Below, in pieces: positions 49,595 through 60,931 of a stretch of DNA of 64,000 bases. The notes beneath the pieces are model-generated. The model was not told the origin of the DNA and made no database searches. It worked only from the letters and a program-made list of their open reading frames with translations. This DNA is from Smittia aterrima (lineage: Eukaryota; Arthropoda; Insecta; Diptera; Chironomidae). The stretch's first letter is position 1, and every line of letters begins with the position of its first letter. Where the stretch lies: NCBI GenBank assembly GCA_033063855.1, contig CP093831.1, forward strand, positions 14,756,001-14,820,000, given 5' to 3'. Made by a program: the position numbers and the translations under genes.

Positions 49595-50578
49595 GTTGCA
49601 ATGTTTGTTGAGTCACCGATGAAAAATAGTTTGATTTTCTAGCAAGAAAAATAATAAAAGAAAAAAACTTTGAAAACTCTGGACGAGAAAGTTGTGTTAA
49701 ATGTTTATCAATGTTCAATTACATTTGACTGATAAGATATTCTTCACACCCGTTCGCGATTTTTCTTGAACTGAGCAAAATTTTTGTGCAACAAACAAGC
49801 GATCGTGACTTTGAGAATATTTATGAGAACTCTCCATATAGCAGAATTACAGAAAACACTTCACAACAACAAAGAAAAGCAATATTGGAATATTTAATTC
49901 AATTTAAAGCTTTGTTTGGCGCTCACTTGTCTTACTTTCGAGATATTTTCACTTTGTTTTCAGCTTTTCCAATATCTAGAAATATTTTTTCTTCTTTTGT
50001 TCGCGAAGAATCAAAATAAACAATCGAATCGATGTTTCTCGCTTGGAGTTACGGCTAACAATGAATTTGGGCTTTTCACAGTCGAGCTTTATCTGTCAAA
50101 GATAAAACCGACGCTTCGTCTGTTTGATAAGATAAAACTTTTGGCTTTACTCACTTGCTTTGTGTAAATATTCATAAAAAAGCTAAAATTACACTTCCGC
50201 GATATTTCATTCATAAACTTATTGGAACGTACTAGAATATTTTTTTGAATTCAAAGATCAAACAGAATTTTTTTTGCTGGAATTAAATATTTAAGCGAGG
50301 CGATATGCTTTCAAGAAAGAAACTCCTTCAAATTTCATTACAATAATTCATTTCGCTTTTTTCGACGTTAAATAAGGATAATTAAAAACTTTTGAAAAGG
50401 ATCTTTCTGGCAACTGTCAACATGAATTTGGTTAAATTGAGATCTGAGAGAGAGAGCTCTTCCTTTTTAAACTCATCTCACTCATTGCTTGTCTCTTTCT
50501 TGAAGAATAGAAGTCATTTGGTCAGACGTGCGAAAAATCTTCTGCTTAATTAAAAAATCGAAGTAAATCAAATTAAAA
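49595..50578. other. Divergent promoter region between Hip1 and the BTB gene
   Basis: Hip1 (minus) and the BTB gene (plus) start 984 bp apart, head to head, so both promoters and 5' UTRs lie here. A GAGAGAGAGAG run at about 50446-50456 is the only obvious motif. No coding exon was supported. Confidence 0.6.
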
Positions 50579-51744
50579 ATGAACGAATCAATTGCTGTAC
50601 AACGAGTGATCATTCAAGGAGCAAAATGTGTCGAAAAATCAAAGTTTCGATTGGAGATTAAGAATTATAACAGAATGTGTGGAGATTTTGTTTCTCGAAA
50701 GATTAAATTGCCAGCCACCGACGCTCAGTGGTAAGAATAAATTTTTGTTTTAATAACAAAGTAGCTAATTCATGTTTCGCAGGTGGATTACTGTTGGCAA
50801 ATTGGATGCCAATAATGGGATGAATATCAAACTACATCTTTCGCGATCAAAAGAACGAGTCGTGGATTTTAAACACTTGAAATTTATGTTTGAAGCCACT
50901 ATCTCAGGGTTCAACAGAGTTAGATCTGAATGGTCGACAATACCAAGCTCTGAAGTCTTATTCTCAACAAGAGTTTCGAATCATTTGGCACAACAAGCTG
51001 ATGACCTTTCTATTGACATGGACTTAAACATTTCATATTTTCCTATGGGCAAGTTTTCAAACAACTTCCTTAATCCATTCCAAAACCTTATCAATGTCAC
51101 TGATACTTTGTCTAAAATGCGAAAGGATTGTGTGTTTTCTGATTTCAAATTCATTGTCAAAGGAAAAGAGTTCAAGGTTCAGAAATGCATTTTAGCAGCT
51201 TCAAGTCCTGTGTTTGCTCGTCTATTCAATTCAGACATGCAAGAAGCCACCGAAAACATTTGCAAGGTCGAAAATATTGAACCGGAAATCTTCGAAATAC
51301 TTTTGGAGTTCATCTACGCAGCTAAATTGCCAGAAAAGTTTTCAGAAAATGCTCAAGACGTTTTCGAAGCGGCTGATTACTACGATTTACAGCGATTAAA
51401 GGAAGTTTGTGCTTACGAAATTCTTTCTCAATTGACAAAAGAAAACGCAGTCAACTTGTATTGCTGGGCATACAATTACGATTATTTGGAACAACTCAAG
51501 AAAGAATCCTGGGAATGTGTTAAACTGTAAGCTTCACTCAAAAATACGAACCAAAATAATTATTTTCTGTTTCAGTGACGTGTTGCAAAAATACTACAGC
51601 CTTAGAGACGAACCGCTGTCGCCGGAAGCTCTGAAGATGTACATTGAGCACATGCAAGCCCATCAACAATTCTTGGATGACTTTGCAGAAGTTCCGGCCA
51701 AGAAACGAAAACTAGAAGACAAAAATGGATTTCCACAACTTTAA
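50579..51744 (+). CDS. BTB/POZ protein with degenerate MATH-like N-terminus
   Basis: Three exons, 50579-50730, 50783-51526 and 51576-51744, joined in phase 2 at both introns, encode 354 residues. The BTB domain starts near residue 160 (C167; DCVFSDFKFIVKGKEF, CILAASSPVFARLF) and runs to about 265. A short BACK/3-box-like helical region follows (KENAVNLYCWAYNYD). The first 150 residues show weak MATH features (FRLEIKNYNRM, WWITVGKL) typical of diverged speckle-type/TDPOZ proteins. The C-terminus has a basic KKRK motif that could be a nuclear signal. The best-known proteins with this layout are Cullin-3 substrate adaptors (SPOP, roadkill), but here the MATH substrate groove appears poorly conserved, so substrate recognition is uncertain. 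The start ATG at 50579 is preceded by AAAA, a fair insect context. Poly(A) signal at 51978-51983. Confidence 0.9.
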
Positions 51745-51977
51745 TTCTTAATCTCATTACAACAGCCAGATCTCATGCAGTCAATACTCAAATTGAAACT
51801 CATTTTTGTTAAATTTAAAAATATTTTATTCTCATGTTTTAAACTTGCAATGAGGTGTCGAAATATTGATTTTCATTCTTTCGATTTTGATGGCAAAATT
51901 CTTTAATTTTTGTTTTGAGCGGTTAAATGTTGCGATGACGAGACTCGTTCATGTTTTGTTTAATTTCGATTTTCGTG

Positions 51978-51983
51978 AATAAA
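51978..51983 (+). terminator. Poly(A) signal candidate for the BTB gene
   Basis: AATAAA followed by GTTTGT lies 233 nt after the TAA stop. Confidence 0.5.
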
Positions 51984-52704
51984 GTTTGTCAAGCTTGCTT
52001 ATTACATTAACCGATATGAAGAGAGGAACTAAACGCAACATATAAATTGAACTTGCTTTTCTCAATAAAATCATGAAAATGTACAGCTCAGCGTGTTGTA
52101 AATTATAAAATAAATAAAACTTTTGCTTCCTTCTTTTTAAAACAAAATGAAAAAATCTTTACTTGCTTAAAAAGCAAAATCTTCTGACGAGATGATGACG
52201 TTATTCTTATTACCACTTTCCCTTTGCGATTCGAGACGATCATCATAATTTTTGTTTTTTTTTTCATCATCTTTCATATACAATTTTCTCACAAGTAAAA
52301 AAGCAGAAGAAACTCGATCGACAAAGTGATAAAAAATAGAAGAACTATCGGGAAAGTGAATGAGAGAAAGAGTGAGAGAGATTGAAGAAAACTACACTAA
52401 AAGACTAAAAAATAGATTAAATCTTGTGATTATGATGATGTTGTCGTTTAATAATGGGACGAACTATGCGAGACACTCTGCATAACGCGTTAGGGGAGAG
52501 GAGAGACTTTCGAATAATCTTTCAATCAACATCCCGTTGCTTCCATCCCAATATTCTGTGTTTGATGTCATTAAAACCTCCGGTTTCATATAAAAAATAG
52601 CTTTGCGTCATGAACTGATTTGTATTCTTCTTTCCTCAGATTATTAGTTGCATTAATTGAATTCAAAAAAAAAGTTTTTTTTCTTCTTTCTTTCGTGATA
52701 TAAT
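51984..52704. other. Convergent 3' flank between the BTB gene and alpha-actinin
   Basis: It should hold the alpha-actinin 3' UTR. No canonical AATAAA on the minus strand was spotted between 52000 and 52704, so that gene may use a variant signal. No coding content was seen. Confidence 0.45.
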
Positions 52705-55700
52705 TTACAAGTCAGATTCTCCGTAAAGAGCTGTGCTGAACGAATTGTAATCGAGGGCACCAGGAGCAGCTCCTGGTCCCTTGTATGGTGGCATTCTTTG
52801 GATACAATATTCGGCTTGGTCTGGTGGCAACTCGCGACGTAATTCATCCGGAAGAATGTATGGCTAAAAAGAAGATATGAAACGATAAGCATCTTAACAT
52901 GAATAAAATCTTTTCTTAAACTCACCTTGTCTGAAGCCAAGATTCTGAAGGAGTCGATGACCTGCTCGGCAGTGTCTGTGTCGGTATTTTCGCGTGTCAT
53001 GAAATCAAGGAAGGCGTCGAAGTGCACGAAGCCAGTGCTGTTTGGATCAACAACGGCCAAAATGCGTTGGAAATCTAATTCGCCTTGACGGTCCTTGCCA
53101 ATAGAATATCCGATTGATACCAAGCATGATTTGAATTCTTCTGGGGCCAATCGTCCGGTGCGGTTCTTGTCAAAGTGATTGAAACTTGAACGGAATTCTG
53201 TCAACTGTTCTTGTGTGATTCCCTTTGAGTCGCGTGTAAGGATTTGATTTTCAACCTAAAATTTACGAGATTCTTAAAACTGATCTAGAATTTAATGAAG
53301 AGAGAAACTTACCTCGTTGATATTTCTATTGATTGATGTCAACAACTGCTCCCAACCGACACGTAATGTTTCCATTGTGTAGTTAGTGTAACGATTCTCA
53401 AAGATCATGGATTCTTGGACAGCTTGATGGATCTTCTCGAGCTCCTCGATATGAGGTTTGTAAGCGTAGACGGCTTGTTCGTACTCCTTCAAACGGTGGA
53501 GTTGTTCTTCCAATGATCCACTGATGGCCATTCCGATTGCGGTAACAGCATCCATCTGCTTTTCGATCCATGGTCCGACATTGTTAGCCTTTTCGGCGAA
53601 TTGACGACGCAACATTTCGTTGTTCTGTTGTTTCTTCAATTCCATGGCAAGGGTTTGATCGCGTGCTGGGACCAAGGTCTTGACGTCCGACCACTTAGCA
53701 GTCAAGTCGCGAGAAGTGAGAGCTGTGTACGGGTTGTCCAAACCGTTTGCGATTTGATATTGGTTAACGAGTCCTTCGACATCACGAACCAAGCCGACGA
53801 TTAAGTTGTATTCCTTATCGGCTTCGCCCAATGTAGCCTTGAACTGATCATGAGCGGTGATGAGGCCTTGAATTTCTTCCATCGTGTGAACGATAAACAT
53901 ATCAACCAAGTCCTCGCGTGCTCCGTCTAACCAGTTGTTGAAAGGTGCGGCGCGCTTAGCGAACTCGAGGTGGAGCAAGTCGATCTTCTCCAAAACGCGT
54001 TCAGAATCATCCAATGCTTGACGACGACGTTGGGTCAATGCACCAAGACGATCCCATTGGTCACAAATGCGTTGGCAACGAGCGTTGACTGACACACAAT
54101 CGTGATATTCCAATGTGTTAAGCTCTTGTGCGATAGCTGCAATCTGTTCGACGCGATCTTGATGAGCGGCCAAATCGGATTCGAAAGCTTCGTGCTTCTT
54201 CTTGAGAGCCTTCAGTTCGTACAAGCGACAGCTGCGGAAGTCCTGTGATTGCAACATTTCTTCCTTTCCGCTGGTCCATTGCTCGTGAGTGTCGGCTTTG
54301 TGCTTGAACTTCTGGGCCAAATGTTCGAGACGTTCCAAACGCATGGTTTCTGCCAAAAGCCATTCTTCGAAGGCCTTTTCTGCGCCTTCCAAGCTCTTCC
54401 ATGATCCGGCGATGTCCGACACCATCTTACCTTCGGTGGGCATGTAAGCTGGGCGGTTTGACAAGCGAAGCTTAGTTTGAAGAGTGTTGAAGTTGGTTTC
54501 CAACTTCGCTTTCTGTTCAACACGTGGAGGCTTGTGCTTGCGACGATATGTACGATATTCTTCGAGTTTCTTTTGAACTCCAGCCAATGTGCTGTCGGAG
54601 TGACGAGAAGCCAACCATGGCATCGTGCGACGAATCCATTCGAGGAGCTAAGTGAAGAAAAAAGAAGAGAGATTAGAAAAGAACTTTATTGTCAAATCTG
54701 TCAAGACTTACATCGCTAGCGAGACGCTCATATTCTTCCATAAGTCTCTCATTTTCTTGATTGACTTTAAGTACTTTACAGATGCGGTTAGCAGCTGTTT
54801 CAGCCTGTTGAAGATATTAAAAAGATTAGTCTCTTATCTTGACGTGTGAGACAATGCAAAATAACAAATGAACTTCAACGAAAGCTTAAGAGTTAACACA
54901 GTGAAAGCGAAAAATCACAAACCTTTTGCGCTCCGCTAAAGCAATGGTAATACGATGACACATAGGTCATTACAGCACGTTCGTCAGGCATGGCTGTGTT
55001 CTTTAAATCTGTCGTGTTAGGAAAATAGAAAAACAACGAAAAGCTAGTAAACTTTGTCAATTCTTTCAATCGAGTGAGAGGGAAGAGGGCAAACTGTTAA
55101 AGATCGTAAGACTGATCGTCTTGGATATGTTTTGTTATGCAACAGGTTGGTTCATGCTGATGTTCATCTCGAACCACAACAAAATTAAAAGCGAGAATTA
55201 TATTGATTTGGTGATCGCTGGAATGGCTTAAAATTCAACGGCTAAAGGGTTTCATATCAAAAAGGTGTTAGAGACTTGGACAGCGGATAAAAACTTGAAG
55301 CATGATTTGTCACAACAAAGCGAGCGTTTGCGAACCTGCTGAGCGCCCTGGAAGGCGTGATAGTAGCATGACACGTAGGTCATGATGGCTCTTTCGTCCG
55401 GTTTAGGTGTATTGATCAAATCTTTATTTTTAATTCAATACAAAATTCGTTCGTTATCGAACAGATCAAAGATAAAGAAAGTTTCATTAAGAGACGAAGA
55501 AATGAAGAGAAGAAGCAACTTACCCTCAGGATCCAACATGCGAGGGATGTCCAAGTATTTCTCAGCAACATCAAATGCTGTGTTCAAGTTCTCCCATGGA
55601 TTGTCTCTCGACAATTTTGAGTAGTCGATCAAATCTGGTCGGTGTCTGTAAACAATTGAAAGCAGATATGAGTTTCACGAGCTTCTCATTAACAGGAAAT

Positions 55701-58700
55701 ATTCTGTGACAAGTCGTCACGATTCGAATTGCAAGGTTGATTTTATATGGTAAAGATTTCTTTGAAGAATCAACGCGACTGATAACAACTTTTGTAACAT
55801 TGTAGGCGAAGAAACGTGCAGCCCATTAAAGTCCGATCACGTTGACGCTTCGATGGTAATTAGTTAACAATTAACATGATGACAATTTAGATTAAAAGTA
55901 GATTTTGTATGGCAATCGATGAAAACCTGATTTTTGCTTAACTCACCTTGCGATCAAAGCGCAGAAAGCTAAACCGTCCTGTGAGATGAAAGAAATAAAT
56001 TAGAAAAGAAGTTTCTCTTTAGATTCTTGAAGTTGACTTACCTTGAAGCTGAGATGGAAGTTTTGTACGTTGACATTTTTGTATGGAGCTGTCTTACGCT
56101 GGCACCACAACAAGAGACCCTCTTTGGCTGTCATTTCCTCAACGGAAATGTCCTGGATGGCGAATCTCAAGATGATTGTCCAGATCATACCGAGAGTCAT
56201 CTTAAGGTTTCCATCTACGATTTCTTCAGCACCAATCGACACGAGTTTGACGCCTTTTGATGCAATGAAATCCAGAGCTTTGTTGACGTTGGCGATCTGA
56301 CAAAGTTAAAACAAGATATCAATCATTAGTTTAGCCTTTAAGCGACGATCGATCAATGACATTACCTTGTGGAATCGCATTTTACCGCGATCTGGCTTTG
56401 GAAGGGTCTCTCCAGAAATGACTTCGAGCAGGAGCATGAGTTTGAGTCCATTGCGGAAGTCGTCTTCAATACTCTCAATTGCTGTTCCGGCTTTGCGCAA
56501 ATGACTGTTACACCAAGCAGTGAAGGTCTGAAATACGAAATTGATAACAGTTGATCAACAAGTTCCGTTTATCTAATTATAAACAAGCAATTGAGCTATC
56601 GACGAAATGGAATATGTTTTGAGCTTGTTTGCTATCAATTGACTGAACATAAATGATTGTCATCGATCGGTCTGCTGACCTTAAAGTATTTTTACGAAGT
56701 TCTAACCAGTCGCATGTCAATCACTCGCGCATGCGATTATTATTTTCAATCATTTCAGTTCAAACTTGAAAAGCACGCGAAGCCATAAAATTCGCAGCAA
56801 GAGTCGATACAGTTCAATCGAAAGATTTATGAGAGATTTTTTTTTCTCGAGACATTCGTTAGAAGTAAAACAATCGATGCACAGTATGACATGAATTTCT
56901 CTTACACAGAAATTCGATCCGAAAATATGTTGAATTGATCTTTCTACAACTTTCTCTCAGTACAGGATTTAGCTTAGATGACCGCGAGATATTGAGATTG
57001 ATCGTGAGATTAGAGATAAATTTTCCTCGCCACGAATTGGTGACAGAGATCAACTCAAGGGTAAAATTCGCAAGCTCAGCTGGGGCATGAAGAGTCGTCA
57101 AAGGCTCAAAGACGAATGAAACATTCACGAAACCTTGTGATGATGAGCAATTAAAATCCTTCCACATCCCACTACTTCCCATCAACAAAAATGCTTTGCA
57201 CTTTCCCTGAGCAGATCTTCGACGAATGAATCATTTTCATATTTTGCTCGCTCGTCTTCTTAAATAATATTCCCGAGTTATAAATATCTTGCGAAATTTC
57301 ACAGTGAACTTCGTCTGCGAGAAGAAAACTTATTTTTGGGTTTTCGTGTGAAGGTGAAAATGTCTCCTGCGATGTTGATCGCGCCATGTCATGACGAAGA
57401 TAAATGTGAAAAGCGAGTATTTCGAAAACACTTTTAGCACTTGAAGCGCTTCATTTGCAATGTTTGCAAACATTGATTTCTTAATTATCAGAGTGAATCT
57501 TTAACGAGATTTAAATTACTTAATCTTCCAGCCAAAGCGTTCAAAGAAATTCTCAGACCTTGCATTGTTTATTTTATTTCGTTAAAATAAATTTTTTTGA
57601 GCTCCAAGTGAAGGTCGCTCGAATGCTTTGCAAATCATTCTGACGAGTTTGAAATGAAATTTAAAACCACCGCCGCTTTCAACTGAATGTGTTCTTTGTG
57701 TTTCCGTAAACGATCAACTGTTAAACTGGTTTCGCAACGGGCTCTTTATTTATTGAGACAAATTGAAATTATCCACTGCAAGACTCCGAGTCATGGCTGT
57801 TACATTCAGAAATTGGACCAAAGCTGATTTTCTTTTATTAAGAATTTGTTCGTTTAATTATTTAAGTTCTTGATTCAGATTAATTCGTCGTCGTAGGATT
57901 GAGAATCTAACTGTACAGTTGAAAGGAAAGAAAGAAAATGTGTCAATCTCGATGTCTTTCGACGAAAAACGAAATTACTTATTAACCTAAATAAAGTCCA
58001 GAAGCATTTGAGATCATCGAAGATGAAAATTTATATGCATCGACTCTGATGAAACTGCTCTTTTCTCCTTCTCTCTCTTACTCGCTCACAGCTGGTTCGA
58101 GACAAAGCTCAAGAAAAAAGTGCATTCGGTAGAACGGTAAAGTTGAATAACTGGAGACCGCGTCTCATATTTAAATACATATGAGACGGTACAATAAAGC
58201 GAACAGAGATTGGAAAGGAGAAAAAGAATTATTTTGACCCACACAATCGCATTGTCGAATCTTATTCACCGTTCTCTCTGTTATTGCTGAGCTTACTTTA
58301 ATTTTGCGAAACAAAAGCTGATCATTCAGATTATGACAGATTTAAAATTTTGTTCTTTATTTTTTTTTGACGAATGAAGATGATTCAACTTCCATCAAGC
58401 ATTTCGACAGTCAAGCGTGAGTGGCCGATCGTTCACCTTTTGTTTTTGTTTACCGTTTGTTCAATGACCTTGACACAAGCCATTTGATTGCAATCGGCAT
58501 CGGTGAATGACGATAGCTCCCGAGTTTAAGAATAAGAAGTTTGCGATTTATTTGAGAAAACCTGTAGGCATATGCAAAAATAACTATGACGACGCCAGAA
58601 GCATCGTTTGCTGATATAAATAATACAAAACGCTATTTATAGTCGACGACTTTGACTTTCTACATCATTATTTTGCCAGAAAAATATTTTACGCAAACAA

Positions 58701-60931
58701 ATGTTGAGCCGAATTCTCTATGGAAACAACTACACAAGGTTGTGTTGCCTCTCACAGCTCATTTGCTTCCTAAACAATCGCATAAAGTATCAATTTCAAA
58801 TCAAATTATCTCACGCATCTGAAGTGAATTTAATGGCATATCGAACTTTGTAAATTGCGGAGCTCAATCGGTAATTTTTTTCAGTGATAGAGCAGAAAAA
58901 GTCGCACAATGAACAATTGCGTCGTTCCTATGGATTCTCTGGACGGTAGCTTACGAATCATAGCTCGCTTTAATCGCGCCTCAAGTGTCAAGTTTACACT
59001 ATTCAGTGAAATTTTCAAACAAAATTAAGAATTCTTTGCCATTTTTGGCCGCAAGTAATTTGAATCGTGAGTGAAAAATTGACGACAACACTTTAGATAC
59101 ATCGAACATTGGCTTGGTCGCTGAATTTCCACAAACTCTTCAATATGAAATGCCTTGGGTTCACACCAGAAAGCGCGGCGATGAAAATAGAAAAACATTG
59201 AGAGAGAGAATTGGTGGCTGCTGCTTAGACGAAGGAGGAAACTCACGAAGCTGCACGATTGAGACGTGAAGATGATCCAAAAAGCAGCAAAGTCGTCTTA
59301 TTTGAGTTCAAGGAAACTTTCGATTTCAGTTTACCATGAGTTATAGTTGAACAGGTGTTTAAGGTGTCTCCGTTTGACGGGCGATCACCACCTCGTGCGA
59401 AAACTCTTTTTTTTCTCTTTCTTTTCGCAACATTTCTTTTTCTGCGGAACAATCTTTTACGATCGTGTTGACAGCATTCACGTAAGAATTTATTTAAAAA
59501 CTTGACGAAGGGAATAAAGAGTCGAGAAGGGAGAAGTAAGCTCGTCGCTTGTGTGAACGAAACAAACGGCCATCAATCACGTAGCGCACTCGAAGCCTTA
59601 AGAATGTTTTCGCAATTTGATTTTCGAGTGTAGGAGCCGCAAAATGACATTTCAAATTGCATAGCGAGTCAAGCGCCAAGAAATGAAAGACTGTCGCCAA
59701 GAAAACCAAATTGTTTTGCAATGGAAGATTAACTCAGCGAATTACTGTGAGAATGATGAACTCGTTTGTGGTGGGTGAATAATCCGCGAATTAATTGAAG
59801 CGAGTGAAAACATCTCCTCTGTGTGGAGTAATGAATGCCTATTGAATGTTAATCTTCACATTGTTCGGAAGTTTTCGAGGTAGGCAAATTAATTAACTTG
59901 AAAGAGCCTTTGTACGAATCTATAAATATCCGATTGTTATCACCGATTGATATTCAGATCGAGAAAAAATAAATTTTCCAGCTATTTATAAACGGTGGCG
60001 GACGCTTTGCGCATTTTCCATCATCGCTTTTTTATGAGATGATGTAAAGCGCTTAGTTTTCCTCTCGCATATAAAAAAAAGTTTTCTTTCCGAGATCAAT
60101 TTGCTTTTTCCATCTCATTTAGCATTCTAGAGCGCTGCTCTTGAAGCTGATTAGCCAATTAAGACAACGTGTTATTAATCAAGATAATCATCGGCCTTGG
60201 ATCGAACGCATGCTTCCAACATATTTTTATTGGCATTGTCCGTTAGACTGCAACAGTTTGATCAACGCCAATTAGCCACCGGAAACATGAAGGAATGAAA
60301 ATCATTCCAAATACTTTCTCATTGAAGCTCAACTTGTAGTCCGCCTCGATTCGATCCTCTAAGAAGTTATTTTTAAACATACGCACTCACATACACACAC
60401 ACAAGTCTAGTGATCAATGTCGTTAGTGTGCGTTTGTTTTTCGCAGTCGAAATTTTCGGAATTTTCTCGTCGAAAAATTTTCACTTGAGAACTTTTCACG
60501 AACTCACACAGCGGTTGTCGTATATTTAGTTTTTCTTTTCAGTTACACCATCAGCTTTTCATAAATTTTTGTTCAGCAGTTAATATCTTGAGCACCAGAT
60601 TTATGAAAGGAATTCCATTGCTTTACTTTATGTAAAACGCTTGCAATCTTAAGACGGTTTTTATTGAGAAGATTTCTCATCACTTCACTTTGATTGTTGC
60701 TTCTTTACTTCTTCGTTTAATTAGCACACAATATTCCATTTCATCGAATCAATTTGAGACATGCTTGATCTCTCTTCGAATGTTTTGCTTTATGTAACGA
60801 CAGCCACTTTCACTCACCTTCTTTTGCTGCTTCTCCCATGCAGGATCTAATAATCCCTCACGTTCCCATTCTTCCTCCTGCTCCATGTAGGCATTCTCGT
60901 CGTACTCGGCGTACAAACCGTTTTGCTCCAT
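52705..60931 (-). CDS. Actn: Alpha-actinin, F-actin cross-linker
   Basis: Exons 60931-60818, 56527-56366, 56296-56042, 55978-55947, 55645-55524, then either 55421-55336 or 55008-54923, then 54804-54712, 54647-53313, 53255-52926 and 52863-52705 give 895 residues with either alternative exon. Two calponin-homology domains (about 32-136 and 145-257) bind actin. Four spectrin repeats (about 270-745) form the antiparallel rod. An EF-hand module follows: the first loop DKNRTGRLAPEE has ligands in place, while the second (DPNSTGFVHFDA) lacks the final Glu. The C-terminus GESDL fits a class I PDZ ligand such as those bound by ZASP/ALP proteins. The protein cross-links actin at Z-discs and adhesion sites. 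The sequence matches fly alpha-actinin over its whole length (LLDPAWEKQQKK, ISGETLPKPDRGKMRFHK). Intron 1 is 4.3 kb. Confidence 0.97.
54923..55008 (-). CDS. Actn: Alpha-actinin alternative exon 6a (vertebrate-like sequence)
   Basis: An 86-nt exon entered in phase 1 that encodes residues 229-257 with NTAMPDERAVMTYVSSYYHC and FSGAQK. Acceptor GACAG and donor GTTTGTG (non-consensus). Same length and frame as the exon at 55336-55421, so one replaces the other. The residues resemble the general alpha-actinin consensus. Confidence 0.9.
55336..55421 (-). CDS. Actn: Alpha-actinin alternative exon 6b
   Basis: An 86-nt exon entered in phase 1 that encodes residues 229-257 with LINTPKPDERAIMTYVSCYY and HAFQGAQQ. 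Donor GTTCGC is weak. Because 86 is not a multiple of three, using both or neither of the two exons would break the frame, so they must be mutually exclusive. Confidence 0.9.
56528..60817 (-). other. Alpha-actinin intron 1, 4.3 kb
   Basis: A phase 0 intron between the N-terminal exon and the first CH exon (donor GTGAGT, acceptor TTTCAG). Open frames within it lack domain features and none is supported as a gene. It may hold muscle enhancers or alternative promoters; that is inference. Confidence 0.7.

Noticed and set aside
54118..54523. Two overlapping minus-strand frames of 94 and 103 residues
   Set aside because: They are alternative frames inside the large alpha-actinin spectrin-repeat exon, which is in a conserved frame.
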